From Euryarchaeota archaeon UBA24 (GTDB taxonomy: Archaea; Halobacteriota; Halobacteria; Halobacteriales; Hikarchaeaceae): a stretch of 64,000 nucleotides of DNA. The position numbers were made by a program, and so were the translations under genes. Position 1 is the first letter of the stretch. Each line of letters starts with the position of its first letter. Location: positions 6,818 to 70,817 of the forward strand of contig DASO01000001.1 of NCBI GenBank assembly GCA_002503845.1. Direction: 5' to 3'. Under the pieces are notes generated by a model. That model made no database searches and was not told the DNA's origin. It worked only from the letters and a program-made list of their open reading frames with translations. Positions 8,478 through 17,825 of the stretch are shown piece after piece.

Positions 8478-9062
8478 TTAAATAAAATTCCCCACCACCC
8501 CGTTAAAAATTAATTTTATATACCCTATCCATGGTATTCGAATTTCAGCAGTCCCCTTTATCCACGAAGATTTAACAGGCCCACTAATCCCTTGAGCTTG
8601 GTCATACCTTTCATTACCATCTCCTTTTGTAATATAACCATCATGGGGTGCAGGGCAATTAAACATCGCCCCACAATTTTTCCCCACCACCCAATTTGGG
8701 TTCCCCCGTTCATACCAATCTTCCCCCTCTTCTACCCAAAATTCAGCCCTATGTATAACCGCGAGACCCGGGTCTCCATTCGCATTAAAAATAATAACAT
8801 CTCCCTTGTCTCCAAATTTATAATATTCTCCCACCTCTTTTTTTGTTACAATATCTCCTGTTCGTTCACTCCCCATAACAAAAACTAAATCCCCCTGATG
8901 TAGGTTTGGCTCCATACTCTCACTCTCTATAGCCACCAATGGTGGCCAACCCCCACTAATCCCAAATAAAATCCCCCCTATTAAAAAAATGAAAAATAAA
9001 TCTTTTAAAATCAATCTACCAACCCCTCCTTGTTTAAACAAATCTATTATGTTTCTAATCAT
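8478..9062 (-). CDS. sec11: Signal peptidase I (archaeal Sec11-type)
   Basis: 194 residues: an N-terminal membrane anchor (about 18-38), the catalytic serine in ESESMEPN (about residues 50-57), GDVIIF box (about 88-93), the histidine of VIHRA (about 102-106) and the aspartate of KGDGNE (about 146-151). A Ser/His/Asp arrangement marks the archaeal/ER Sec11 type rather than the bacterial Ser/Lys type. A hydrophobic tail follows. It removes signal peptides from Sec-exported proteins. It is convergent with orc1, leaving only 2 nt between them. Confidence 0.92.
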   Translation of the reverse strand: MIRNIIDLFKQGGVGRLILKDLFFIFLIGGILFGISGGWPPLVAIESESMEPNLHQGDLVFVMGSERTGDIVTKKEVGEYYKFGDKGDVIIFNANGDPGLAVIHRAEFWVEEGEDWYERGNPNWVVGKNCGAMFNCPAPHDGYITKGDGNERYDQAQGISGPVKSSWIKGTAEIRIPWIGYIKLIFNGVVGNFI

Positions 9063-9131
9063 ATACTCAATTCAATTTTCTACTCTATTATACTTCTAAC
9101 TACCTCTACATCAACCTTTCCGGGCCGCTAC

Positions 9132-9140
9132 GTTTTTATC
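9132..9140 (+). promoter_or_regulatory. TATA-like box for PolD small subunit
   Basis: GTTTTTATC lies about 27-30 nt before the GTG at 9165. This spacing supports a leaderless transcript starting at that GTG rather than at the ATG at 9030. Confidence 0.5.
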
Positions 9141-9164
9141 TTCCCCCCCGTTCTTTCCCTCCAC

Positions 9165-10565
9165 GTGCCACCAAACGAACTCTCTAAAATTGCCCAAAAA
9201 TTGGTAAAACATGGGTACAACGCCGAACCTGAGGTGGTGCAATTTATCAATACAACCCCCGACCCAACTTCTACAATTAAATTCTTAATTTCTCACATCC
9301 CCAAAGGGATTTTCACCCTCGAAATGTCTCATATATCTGATATTTATGGAAATTCTTCCCCCCCTTCCCCCTCTATCTCTATCTCAAATGATATGACTGG
9401 AAATAGCACCGGCTCTGGGACATATGACGATTTCGTCTCCATTTTTCAAGACAGACTATCTAAACTTTCGTCCATCCTCTCCAATAGAATAAATCCATAC
9501 CCTCTCGATTCTATCAAAAAAAATTCTGGTGAAGTCCGTGTTGTAGGGATGGTTTCCGACATCCAAAAAACAAATTCCAATCATGTCATCCTCGAGCTCG
9601 AAGATATCACTGGAACATTTTCAATATTAGTACATAATACTAGTGAAATTTTCCATCTAACTGATGAGATACTTTTAGATGAAGTTATAGGTGTCAAGGG
9701 AAAGCTCTCCTCTGATTCTGAAATTTTATTTGCAGAGATGATTTATTTCCCCGATGTCCCTTCAAATTTCCGACCCCCTCATGCTAATAGACCCGTCCAG
9801 GCGGCATTGTTGAGTGATATACATGTTGGGTCTAAACATTTCACATCTGAAATCTGGTCCGATTTTACAAATTGGCTCAAAACGCCCGAAGCAGAACTCA
9901 TCGAATATCTCTTAATAGCGGGAGATTTGGTTGAAGGTGTTGGGGTCTACCCCGGGCAAGACATAGACCTTGCGATTATTAATATATACGAACAATACGA
10001 GGCCTTTATTGAATGTTTAAAGGATATCCCTGGTGATATCTCTATTATTATGATTCCTGGAAATCACGACGCGGTTAGATTGGCAGAGCCACAACCAGCG
10101 TTCGATTCCGAAATTAGAAATTTACTTTCTTCTTCCAATACACACCTCACCTCCAATCCCTCCACTGTGGTGGTAGACGGTGTTCCTATCCTGATGTACC
10201 ATGGGGTGTCTTTAGATGAAATAATCGCAGAAACACCTTCCGCCCAGGTTAGCTACGAAGCTCCTCAAAATGCTATGATCCAACTACTTAAAAAACGCCA
10301 CTTAGCCCCTCAATTTGGATCAAGAACTAGAATTTCACCCGAGCAGAAAGATTATCTGGTCATTGATCAAATCCCTTCCATTTTCCATTCAGGCCATGTC
10401 CATAAATTTGGGTATGGGAAATACCACAATGTGTTGGCCATTAATTCCGGCTGCTGGCAATCCCAAACCGATTTCCAAAAACGAGCTAACATCACCCCCG
10501 ATGTTGGGTATGCTCCCATTTTGGATTTGGATACTTTGAATTTAACCATTCGAAAATTTTCTTAA
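9165..10565 (+). CDS. polD1: DNA polymerase D small subunit (DP1, 3'-5' exonuclease)
   Basis: Small subunit of the archaeal replicative polymerase PolD, carrying proofreading exonuclease activity. From the GTG at 9165 it is 466 residues. An upstream ATG (9030) in the same frame would overlap the divergent signal peptidase gene and add a low-complexity leader, so it was rejected. It has an OB-fold (about 120-200) followed by a calcineurin-like phosphoesterase domain with the metal motifs SDIHVG, AGDLVEGVG, PGNHD and SGHVH, all intact. Its partner DP2 is at 25379-28873. Adjacency to orc1 and aspartate kinase resembles the haloarchaeal oriC1 neighbourhood. Confidence 0.94.
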   Translation: MPPNELSKIAQKLVKHGYNAEPEVVQFINTTPDPTSTIKFLISHIPKGIFTLEMSHISDIYGNSSPPSPSISISNDMTGNSTGSGTYDDFVSIFQDRLSKLSSILSNRINPYPLDSIKKNSGEVRVVGMVSDIQKTNSNHVILELEDITGTFSILVHNTSEIFHLTDEILLDEVIGVKGKLSSDSEILFAEMIYFPDVPSNFRPPHANRPVQAALLSDIHVGSKHFTSEIWSDFTNWLKTPEAELIEYLLIAGDLVEGVGVYPGQDIDLAIINIYEQYEAFIECLKDIPGDISIIMIPGNHDAVRLAEPQPAFDSEIRNLLSSSNTHLTSNPSTVVVDGVPILMYHGVSLDEIIAETPSAQVSYEAPQNAMIQLLKKRHLAPQFGSRTRISPEQKDYLVIDQIPSIFHSGHVHKFGYGKYHNVLAINSGCWQSQTDFQKRANITPDVGYAPILDLDTLNLTIRKFS

Positions 10566-10644
10566 TTTATCTTCATTATTCTTTCCCAATCTTTGGGAAA
10601 CACCGAATGATTCAAGTCCCCTCAACTTCCCTGATGGTTATATA

Positions 10645-11835
10645 GTGCGCGTAGTTGTAAAATTTGGAGGAACTAGTGTAGCCACCGGGGACCGCATCGA
10701 ACGAGCAGCAACTTCTATAGAAAAACTAGTCAAAGACGGACACGAAGCAGTCGTAGTTGTAAGTGCAATGGGCTCTACCACGGATGATTTATTTGATCAA
10801 ATCACGTTTGAAGCAGACCCCCAAGACCAAGCAGAAATAGTCAGTATGGGGGAAAGAACCTCTGTGAGGATGTTAAAAGCTGCACTAACATCTAAAGGTC
10901 TCAATTCCATCTTTTTAGAGCCCCAACACCCCCAGTGGCCGATCATCCTCGATGAAAATGGAACCGTTTCTGTAACTGAAACTACATCCCGATCTGCCAA
11001 ATTAGGAAACATACTCCACGACACGGTACCTGTAGTCACTGGATTCTTAGCTGAGGACACTTCTGGAAATGTAACAACTCTCGGGCGTGGAGGCAGCGAC
11101 ACGACCGCTGTCATGCTCGGCAATTATCTGCACGCAGATGAAGTTGTAATCGTCACCGACGTTTCTGGTGTGATGACAGGAGACCCAAACGCCGTTGAAG
11201 GCGCTATGAATGTTGGAAAAATAAGTGTAGACGAACTACGCAGTCTATCTTTCCGTGGAGCCGAAGTCATAGCACCTTCTGCACTTTCTTATAAAACTGA
11301 GGAATTTGGACTTAGGGTCCTCCATTACCAACACGACGGACTTCTAACTGGTGGGACTGACGTCACTGGGAAATTTCAAAATTTGATAGATATGCGCGAA
11401 CGTGCCGTAACGGGAGTCACTGTTGCTGGAAGGGCTGTAAGAAACACACCCCACATCTTAAGAGATCTATCTGTTATTCTAGGAGATTCTAGTGTTAACA
11501 TCCAAGCTGTGTCTAGTGGACTTGATAGTATCACTTTTTACGTTGATAATGTGGACGGGAAAGCCGTCGAATCCACTCTACACACCGCTGTGATCGATAT
11601 ACCAACTCTTTCTAGTGTAACCGCCGAATCTCCTATCGCAGTAATTAGAATTTCCGGCGGTGTTGTAACTGACCAAACCACTGTGTTGAGAGATCTTATG
11701 CTCACTCTATCAGAGCACAAGATACATCTAAATGATCTCATCACAAGTGCCACTTCTATAGGCGTTTTTGTTAATTGGAATCAACGTAAAGACGCATTAC
11801 GTGTGGTCCAACAATTGTTTGATAAAGCTGATTAA
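10645..11835 (+). CDS. lysC: Aspartate kinase
   Basis: 396 residues, GTG start at 10645. The N-terminal kinase domain begins VVKFGGTSVA (residues 3-12) and contains GRGGSDTTAVMLG (about 148-160) and the VTDVSGVMTGDP nucleotide-binding loop (about 171-182). Two ACT domains follow (about 255-395), as expected for an enzyme inhibited by lysine and/or threonine. It phosphorylates aspartate, the first step to lysine, threonine and methionine. A TTATATAG stretch just before the GTG may be part of the promoter. Confidence 0.95.
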   Translation: MRVVVKFGGTSVATGDRIERAATSIEKLVKDGHEAVVVVSAMGSTTDDLFDQITFEADPQDQAEIVSMGERTSVRMLKAALTSKGLNSIFLEPQHPQWPIILDENGTVSVTETTSRSAKLGNILHDTVPVVTGFLAEDTSGNVTTLGRGGSDTTAVMLGNYLHADEVVIVTDVSGVMTGDPNAVEGAMNVGKISVDELRSLSFRGAEVIAPSALSYKTEEFGLRVLHYQHDGLLTGGTDVTGKFQNLIDMRERAVTGVTVAGRAVRNTPHILRDLSVILGDSSVNIQAVSSGLDSITFYVDNVDGKAVESTLHTAVIDIPTLSSVTAESPIAVIRISGGVVTDQTTVLRDLMLTLSEHKIHLNDLITSATSIGVFVNWNQRKDALRVVQQLFDKAD

Positions 11836-11836
11836 A

Positions 11837-12403
11837 TTATTTATTATCCAAACTAAATTCTACAAATTCCCCCTTTACCACTCCAAATGCACATATTGAA
11901 TGCTCAAACCCCATCTCATACATTCGATCAATAACCTCCCTCCCCGATTGTGGTTTGAAATTAAATACCTCTGGGCTATTTTTTTCATAAGTTGAAACAA
12001 ACATAGGATCTATCACTTTTTGTACTTCAATTCCATCCTTCCTGATGATCCCGATGAACGATTCTTTCCCCACAATCCCTGCAATCCTTGGGGTGTCGTA
12101 TTCATCCTTCTCATATCCTGACACAACTAACCCTTCTGTCAATGCATCTTTTGAATTTCTTTTCAACACGAGCTGCTCCACTATTTGGTCTACGTGGTCT
12201 CCATTTCCAATCACAACACAGTCTCCCTCCACCCTAGCACAATTATATGCAACATATGGATTTTCTGTCTCTTGAGCCTCTGGTTTAAGTTCAATACTCA
12301 AGCATTCTTGCCTTTCCACCACACACCGATCTGGGAAAGAACGTGAACAAACACAATATCCTCCAAAATTTTCACCAACAACAATAAAACGCCCTACATA
12401 CAT
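11837..12403 (-). CDS. purO: Archaeal IMP cyclohydrolase PurO
   Basis: 188 residues, close to the usual PurO length, with the family's N-terminus (MYVGRFIVVGEN, then SRSFPDR) and the conserved core YVAYNCAR (about 52-59). PurO closes FAICAR to IMP in the last step of purine synthesis in archaea that lack bacterial-type PurH. It is convergent with aspartate kinase (1 nt between stop codons) and faces away from tRNA-Gln. Confidence 0.9.
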   Translation of the reverse strand: MYVGRFIVVGENFGGYCVCSRSFPDRCVVERQECLSIELKPEAQETENPYVAYNCARVEGDCVVIGNGDHVDQIVEQLVLKRNSKDALTEGLVVSGYEKDEYDTPRIAGIVGKESFIGIIRKDGIEVQKVIDPMFVSTYEKNSPEVFNFKPQSGREVIDRMYEMGFEHSICAFGVVKGEFVEFSLDNK

Positions 12404-12503
12404 ATTTTACAATCAACTATATTGCTGCATGTATGTATCGATCCGCTTGCACACAATCAACAAAAAACTTTTAACATGAATCAGATCCAACCCATTTTTG
12501 AAT

Positions 12504-12576
12504 AGTCCCATGGGGTAGTGGCCAATCCTGTCGCGTTCTGGGCGCGACGACCCCGGTTCGAATCCGGGTGGGACTA
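12504..12576 (+). tRNA. tRNA-Gln (CTG anticodon)
   Basis: The cloverleaf folds without an intron: acceptor AGTCCCA/TGGGACT, D arm with GTAGTGG, anticodon stem TCGCG/CGCGA with loop TTCTGGG (anticodon CTG), T arm CCCGG-TTCGAAT-CCGGG, discriminator A. No CCA is encoded. An AT-rich element about 30 nt upstream (CTTTTAA) may be its promoter. Confidence 0.95.
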
Positions 12577-12636
12577 CATCTTTATCTTTACCCTTGCATC
12601 GGCAGCTTAATAGATCGCCCCTTGAATTATAATCAC

Positions 12637-14040
12637 ATGTCCGTAGATTTAGTTATTAAAAACGGAACAATTCACACTTCTAGTAATAGTTATGCGGCAG
12701 ATATAGCTATTAAAGATGGAATAATTGTCCACATTGGGACTTCTGCAACTACTCCCTCCGCAACCGAAACAATAGATGCCACTGGGAAAGAAATTCTACC
12801 AGGGTTGGTCAATCAACATGTCCATTTCAGAGAACCTGGGCAAACACATAAAGAGGATTTCGAAAAAGGGTCCCAAGCGGCAGCAGCAGGTGGCTACACC
12901 ATGTATATGGACATGCCAAATTGCACACCTATAACAAACACACTCGAACGTTACCAAGATAAAGTTGCTCTTGCATCTGAAAAATCTTTAATTGACCATA
13001 ATAGCTGGGCAGGGGCAACAGATCCCGATGAAGTTGTTAAGATTTACAATAATACTGGAAATATAGGCTTTAAGATATTCATGCATCGCCACCCCGAAGT
13101 AGAATATCCATATGTCCCAGAACTAGCTGTTTACGAAACCAACCGGCTATATAATATTTTTGACGCCATCGCAAAAATGGATAAGAATATCCCGATATCT
13201 ATCCACCCATCCGATGTACCGTTGGCAGATGAGCTTTTTTACCGTCTCAAAGCCATGGGGGCTGACGATTATTCGGCATTGCGTGAAGGAAAGGACGGCA
13301 TGAACATGACACTAGGGTGTTTTGAAGCCGCATTCCTCGCCCACATAACTGGATTAAAACATCTAAATATTCTCCATTTAGGTTTCAATGAAATAACACC
13401 AAAACCCCACCTAGATTTTGAAAACCGTGTCACACTAGTCGATCTTGTAAGAAAACTTAAAAGCTGGGGCTGGGACTTACACGGAGAAGCAGAAGCATCC
13501 ACATTCCTCCAACGAGATTCCAACATTAATTGGAAACGAAGATGGTATACACCAGATCATGAAAAACTCTGGAAAGCCCTGGACGACGAAGTTTTTGATT
13601 TAATGTTAATCGAACATGCTCCACAGTTAGAAGAGGAAGCAAACAAACCGGATGTCTGGGATGCTGCTTCTGGACTTTTAGGGGCGCAGGACTTTTTACC
13701 GCTTATTCTAACAGAGGTCAACAACGGTAGATTGACGATAAACAAATTGGTAAAAATGACCTCTGAAAACCCTGCAAAATTTCTGGGAATATATCCTAAA
13801 AAAGGAGCAATACAAGTAGGCTCTGACGCAGATATAACTCTAGTAGATTTAAACAGAAAATCTGTTATAGACGAATCCAAAACCTTTGCCAAAGCTGGAT
13901 GGTCTAGCTTTGATGGTTATGATGTAATCGGCGTCCCAACACAAACTATAGTTCGAGGAACTGTTGTTTACGACGAAGGTGAAATAACCGCCGATCCTGG
14001 ATACGGAAAATATGTAGATAAAAACGAGTATTTCCATTGA
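12637..14040 (+). CDS. Dihydroorotase-like amidohydrolase with altered active-site motifs
   Basis: 467 residues from ATG 12637; an in-frame start at 12568 would lie inside tRNA-Gln and was rejected. The protein is a cyclic amidohydrolase: metal motif QHVHFREPGQTHKED (about 60-74), the carbamylated-lysine region GFKIFMHR (about 149-156), IHPSD (about 189-193) and LHLGF (about 248-252). Nearest families are class I dihydroorotase and allantoinase/hydantoinase. The usual TDHAPH motif reads IEHAPQ, so the catalytic aspartate is replaced by glutamate, and the first motif lacks the usual D before HxH. It could be PyrC or a related enzyme; family assignment is firm, substrate is not. Confidence 0.8.
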   Translation: MSVDLVIKNGTIHTSSNSYAADIAIKDGIIVHIGTSATTPSATETIDATGKEILPGLVNQHVHFREPGQTHKEDFEKGSQAAAAGGYTMYMDMPNCTPITNTLERYQDKVALASEKSLIDHNSWAGATDPDEVVKIYNNTGNIGFKIFMHRHPEVEYPYVPELAVYETNRLYNIFDAIAKMDKNIPISIHPSDVPLADELFYRLKAMGADDYSALREGKDGMNMTLGCFEAAFLAHITGLKHLNILHLGFNEITPKPHLDFENRVTLVDLVRKLKSWGWDLHGEAEASTFLQRDSNINWKRRWYTPDHEKLWKALDDEVFDLMLIEHAPQLEEEANKPDVWDAASGLLGAQDFLPLILTEVNNGRLTINKLVKMTSENPAKFLGIYPKKGAIQVGSDADITLVDLNRKSVIDESKTFAKAGWSSFDGYDVIGVPTQTIVRGTVVYDEGEITADPGYGKYVDKNEYFH

Positions 14041-14046
14041 TTCATT

Positions 14047-14958
14047 TTATGACTCTTCAATAATTTTTAATCCTTCATATTTCAAATGTTCTTCAAACCA
14101 TTCCACTATTTGCGGTCCAACTGACTCAATATATTTTCCATAAGCTGCGTAATGCGAAGTCCCTCTCTGAATTATGATTTTTTTAGGAGATGAGGCCTTT
14201 TCATACAGTCGAATAGTTTGACGTTCGGGTGTTGTGTCGTCATTTTCAACACAAATAAATAAAACCCCTCCTTCTATTTGTCCAACAACATCTTCTGGGC
14301 AATATTCTATTATGGCTTCTGCACAAGATAACGGCAATTCTTGTGGTATCTTTGTGTCCACATCACTTTTCACACTTGTCGTCATTCTTTCAGGCGTTGG
14401 GATCTGTAGCCCCTCCAATCCCCTAGATGGTATCATTTTACTTTTCCCAGTAAGGGCACGCTGTTTACGATCCTCTTCCAGTGCATCAAGCAAACCAAGC
14501 CATTCATATTCTCTGCGCATACCCCTTACCCATTCCGCCCCATCTGCAACAGCATTGTTGGCTACCATACATTGTACTCGTTTATCCCGTGCAGCAGCAA
14601 CAACCGCATTCCCGCCACCCGTACCACCTGAGCCAAATAAACCAATCCGGTTATTGTCCACTTCATCCCTAGTTTCAATATAACTAACCGCATTTCGTAT
14701 ATCTGCTATCTGACGCTCTGGATATAGGACTGAATCCCCTTCACTATCTCCAAACCCTCTATAATCAAAAACCAATACCACAAAACCAGCATCTATCAAT
14801 AAATCATGATATTGTTTGTATAATTTGCCACCTTTTAATCCCAAAAAACCTGGTCCCTGAACGATCCCTGGGGCGGGTCCATCCATTTTATCTGGTAATC
14901 TAAGTATACCTGCAATCTTTTCCCCCTCGCTATAGAACGTAACATTTTCTTCTATCAT
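14047..14958 (-). CDS. Alpha/beta-hydrolase fold protein
   Basis: 303 residues of the S15/dienelactone-hydrolase-like alpha/beta hydrolase group. Visible are the oxyanion strand region (VLVFDYRGFGDSEGD, about 59-73), the nucleophile elbow (LFGSGGTGGGN, about 107-117), a C-terminal acid (VENDDTTPE) and histidine (GTSHYAAYG). In the usual G-x-S-x-G elbow the position of the serine appears to be occupied by glycine here. The catalytic mode is therefore unclear. It is convergent with the amidohydrolase, 6 nt apart. Confidence 0.82.
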   Translation of the reverse strand: MIEENVTFYSEGEKIAGILRLPDKMDGPAPGIVQGPGFLGLKGGKLYKQYHDLLIDAGFVVLVFDYRGFGDSEGDSVLYPERQIADIRNAVSYIETRDEVDNNRIGLFGSGGTGGGNAVVAAARDKRVQCMVANNAVADGAEWVRGMRREYEWLGLLDALEEDRKQRALTGKSKMIPSRGLEGLQIPTPERMTTSVKSDVDTKIPQELPLSCAEAIIEYCPEDVVGQIEGGVLFICVENDDTTPERQTIRLYEKASSPKKIIIQRGTSHYAAYGKYIESVGPQIVEWFEEHLKYEGLKIIEES

Positions 14959-15063
14959 TCTTAATTATTATAACCACCGTCGATTGTTAAAACAATCGCT
15001 ATTTCTCTGTGTATATACTAGCAACAATCTAGCTTTTGTCCATCCCCATTCAATAGACCGTGT

Positions 15064-15345
15064 ATGCCTACTAGAAATATAGCAGTCGTTGTACACATTA
15101 AAAGTAATTTTGAAAGCTGGGAAAAATTAATGTTGTCTAGTCTTGATAATCAAGACGCGGTCAATTCTGGAAAACAAATCTACGCAAAAGTAAACGATAA
15201 AAAAGCGATTCTAATACGATATGATATGGATATGGAAGAAATGGCCGCACGTGCTGGAAATACAGATTTTGAAAAACTAATTGAAAACGACGTTGAGCGT
15301 CACGAATTCTACACCTTAGAAGAACTGAAACCCCCTTCCAATTAA
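15064..15345 (+). CDS. Small hypothetical protein (possible dimeric alpha-beta barrel)
   Basis: 93 residues, no catalytic motif recognised. The pattern beta (IAVVVHIK)-alpha (FESWEKLMLSS)-beta (KQIYAKVND, KAILIRYDM)-alpha (MEEMAARAG) resembles the ferredoxin-like dimeric alpha-beta barrels of the antibiotic-monooxygenase/EthD group, but this is only a shape argument. Complete, with a clear ATG. It is convergent with the LLM oxidoreductase. Confidence 0.65.
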   Translation: MPTRNIAVVVHIKSNFESWEKLMLSSLDNQDAVNSGKQIYAKVNDKKAILIRYDMDMEEMAARAGNTDFEKLIENDVERHEFYTLEELKPPSN

Positions 15346-15353
15346 TCTCTTAC

Positions 15354-16340
15354 TTACCTCGGGCAGTTAGGGAGTATATCTTGCCCTAGTAAGTCCAAAC
15401 AATAGTCCCAATCATCAAATCTCATCCGTAGGTCGAACACAAGATGATTAAGCCCACTTTGAACAAATTTCTCTACACCCTCTACTATGTCTTCCGGCGT
15501 ACCTGCTAATAATACTCCATCAAGATCTTCAACTTTAGTAAATTTCCCACCTTCTGGTTTGACCCATTTATCTCTTTTATTAGATGAATCTAGAAGTCCT
15601 TGAACATTTGCAGAATCAAGTGCTTTCTGTCGGTCCTCATCTGGACTTGTAATCGGAATCGCACCCACCGTTGGCCGTGGTCTTCCATGTTCTTTTGCTT
15701 CTCTTTCGAGCTTTTTAATGGCTTTTACAAAAGTTGGCATATTAATCCTACCTGGGAGCCACCCATCACAGAATTCGGCCGCCCAAGAAACAGCTAACGG
15801 CGTCGAACCCCCATACCATATGGGAATGTCACTAACTGGCCGAGGCCGAACCCATACATCCTCAAATGAAAATACATCTCCATCATGACTAAAGACATCT
15901 TCAGTCCATGCAGCTCTCAATATGTCTACATTTTCCCGCACAACCCCTGTTCTATTCTCATAACCCTCTGGAAAACCAATGGCGTCGAATTCATGTTTAA
16001 AGTTTCCTGCACCAAGGCCGCAAATTGCCCTACCATTTGACATCCAATCTAAACTCGCAAATTGATGTGCAAGATGTAGAGGGTGCCTTAGCGGTATCAC
16101 TACACCAGTTCCAAGTTCAATCTTTTTTGTAACAGTTGCCAATCCAGCTAATACGGCAAATGTATCCACGTGTGTCTTGTCTGCACCTTCCATGCCATGT
16201 GGCTGAAATATCAAATGGTCTCTAATCCATACAGAGTCAAGCCCATACTTCTCCGCTTTTATCGTCCCCTCGACTAATTTTTCTACCGATGCATGTTCAC
16301 CAAAATTAGGAAGTAATATCCCATATTTTTGTTTCTCCAT
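15354..16340 (-). CDS. LLM-class (luciferase-like) flavin/F420-dependent oxidoreductase
   Basis: 328 residues forming the bacterial-luciferase TIM barrel: N-term KYGILLPNFGEHAS, SVWIRDHL (about 35-42), GTGVVIPLRHP (about 78-88), GRAICGLGAGNFKHEFDAIG (about 103-122) and PIWYGGSTP (about 174-182). The group uses FMN or F420; in archaea F420 is common, but the cofactor cannot be decided here. The substrate is unknown. It appears to be a single-gene unit. Confidence 0.9.
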   Translation of the reverse strand: MEKQKYGILLPNFGEHASVEKLVEGTIKAEKYGLDSVWIRDHLIFQPHGMEGADKTHVDTFAVLAGLATVTKKIELGTGVVIPLRHPLHLAHQFASLDWMSNGRAICGLGAGNFKHEFDAIGFPEGYENRTGVVRENVDILRAAWTEDVFSHDGDVFSFEDVWVRPRPVSDIPIWYGGSTPLAVSWAAEFCDGWLPGRINMPTFVKAIKKLEREAKEHGRPRPTVGAIPITSPDEDRQKALDSANVQGLLDSSNKRDKWVKPEGGKFTKVEDLDGVLLAGTPEDIVEGVEKFVQSGLNHLVFDLRMRFDDWDYCLDLLGQDILPNCPR

Positions 16341-16395
16341 ATTATTACATCTCCCACAACTGTAATTAATTTGTTGAAGTTCCCCGTTTGGGGTA

Positions 16396-17727
16396 TTATT
16401 CTTCTTCTGGAAGCGTTATTAACACCTTTAAAATGCGCGTGTTGTTGACCTCCTTTACTGCAATGTTAATATCCTCATATATGATGGATTCATTCTCCTC
16501 TACTATCCTTCCCGCCTGATCTAAAATAAATCCCGCAATTGTTTCAAACTCATTTCCTTCTGGAAGCTCAATCCCCAACACAGAATTTATTTCATCTATA
16601 TTGACATCTCCTCTTACTGCGATAACATTCGAAGATATGTGCTCTATTGGGACCTGTTCTTCACTTTCAAGAATTTCCCCAACAATTTCTTCGAGTATGT
16701 CTTCCAATGTGATTAAACCCTCTGCGGTGCCAAACTCATCCACCACGATTACCATCCCCAACCTCTGATTCTGCATTTCTTCCAATAATTCATCAATCTT
16801 TTTAGACTCGGGTACATGCATTGTAGGTTCTAAAATGCTTTTCAATGATGTTTCAGCCCCCTTTGATTTACTTTCTCGCAGCAAATTTCCTATTGTAACT
16901 ACCCCTAGTATTTTGTCCAAATTATCACTATAAACTGGAAGGCACATATGGCCAGATCCCACACAAATATTTATTGCATCTGATACACTCGATCCCACAG
17001 AAACGGCGTCGATATCTAATCTGGGAGTCATAATCTCTTTAGCTATTGTTGTATCAAGATCAAATATACCTTGTAACATTTCAAGCTCTTCTTCTTCTAT
17101 CACACCTTCCACTTTCCCTACTTCTAATATATCTTGAATTTCATCTCGAGTAACATAGGGGCTCTGTATAACTGCATCTGAATCTTCTTTTGTGATTATT
17201 TGAGCCAATCTGATAAAAATAAACACAACGGGGGCAAACACCGATTCAAAAACATCTACCACACGAGCAATCTTAACTGACCACGATTCTGGATTTTTTA
17301 TGGCGTATGATTTGGGAATTATTTCTCCAAAAACCAATACCAGTATTGTGATGGTAAATGTGGCCAATGCAATTGCAATTCCCTCTGTAAAATAAAGTGC
17401 CAAAACACTCGTAGTTACAGAAGCCATTGCAATATTTACTATATTATTTCCTACAAGTAGTGTTACCAACAAATTTTGCGGACGTTCTCGGAGCCCTATC
17501 ACTACTTTTGCGTTTGGAACATCTTCCGTTGCCATCGCATCAATCCGATGTTTTGAAAGAGAAAACATGGCTATTTCTGCAGAAGAGAAAAACGCAGACA
17601 GTCCTAGTAAAACCAGTATCAAAATTATAAATACTATTATCGCCAGCGAATTTGCAGGGACTATCTCCCTCGCACTTTCCAATATTGACAGCCCATAAAT
17701 CCAAGCGGACATTCGATTCCATCCCAT
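16396..17727 (-). CDS. CNNM/CorC-type membrane protein with CBS pair (hemolysin family)
   Basis: 443 residues in the order DUF21/CNNM transmembrane domain (about 25-200, with SAFFSSAEIAMFS and GEIIPKSYA), two CBS domains (about 215-345, starting MTPRLDIDAV) and a C-terminal CorC/HlyC domain (about 355-440). Such proteins are implicated in Mg2+/Co2+ extrusion, with the CBS pair sensing nucleotides. The N-terminus may begin at Met1 or Met6. It is divergent from the Sua5 gene. Confidence 0.92.
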   Translation of the reverse strand: MGWNRMSAWIYGLSILESAREIVPANSLAIIVFIILILVLLGLSAFFSSAEIAMFSLSKHRIDAMATEDVPNAKVVIGLRERPQNLLVTLLVGNNIVNIAMASVTTSVLALYFTEGIAIALATFTITILVLVFGEIIPKSYAIKNPESWSVKIARVVDVFESVFAPVVFIFIRLAQIITKEDSDAVIQSPYVTRDEIQDILEVGKVEGVIEEEELEMLQGIFDLDTTIAKEIMTPRLDIDAVSVGSSVSDAINICVGSGHMCLPVYSDNLDKILGVVTIGNLLRESKSKGAETSLKSILEPTMHVPESKKIDELLEEMQNQRLGMVIVVDEFGTAEGLITLEDILEEIVGEILESEEQVPIEHISSNVIAVRGDVNIDEINSVLGIELPEGNEFETIAGFILDQAGRIVEENESIIYEDINIAVKEVNNTRILKVLITLPEEE

Positions 17728-17825
17728 TTACACTTTAAGATCTCTTAAAAGTTCCTTTGATCCCCTCTAATCTGTAAAATTAAATATATTCAAATCACAT
17801 ATCCTTGTAATCAACAACAATTAAG

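Noticed and set aside
9030-9164. Upstream ATG extension of the PolD small subunit
   Set aside because: It overlaps the divergent signal peptidase gene, is of low complexity, and a TATA-like box lies downstream at 9132-9140, before GTG 9165.
12568-12636. Upstream start of the dihydroorotase-like gene
   Set aside because: It would begin inside tRNA-Gln; the ATG at 12637 opens the usual beta-strand core.
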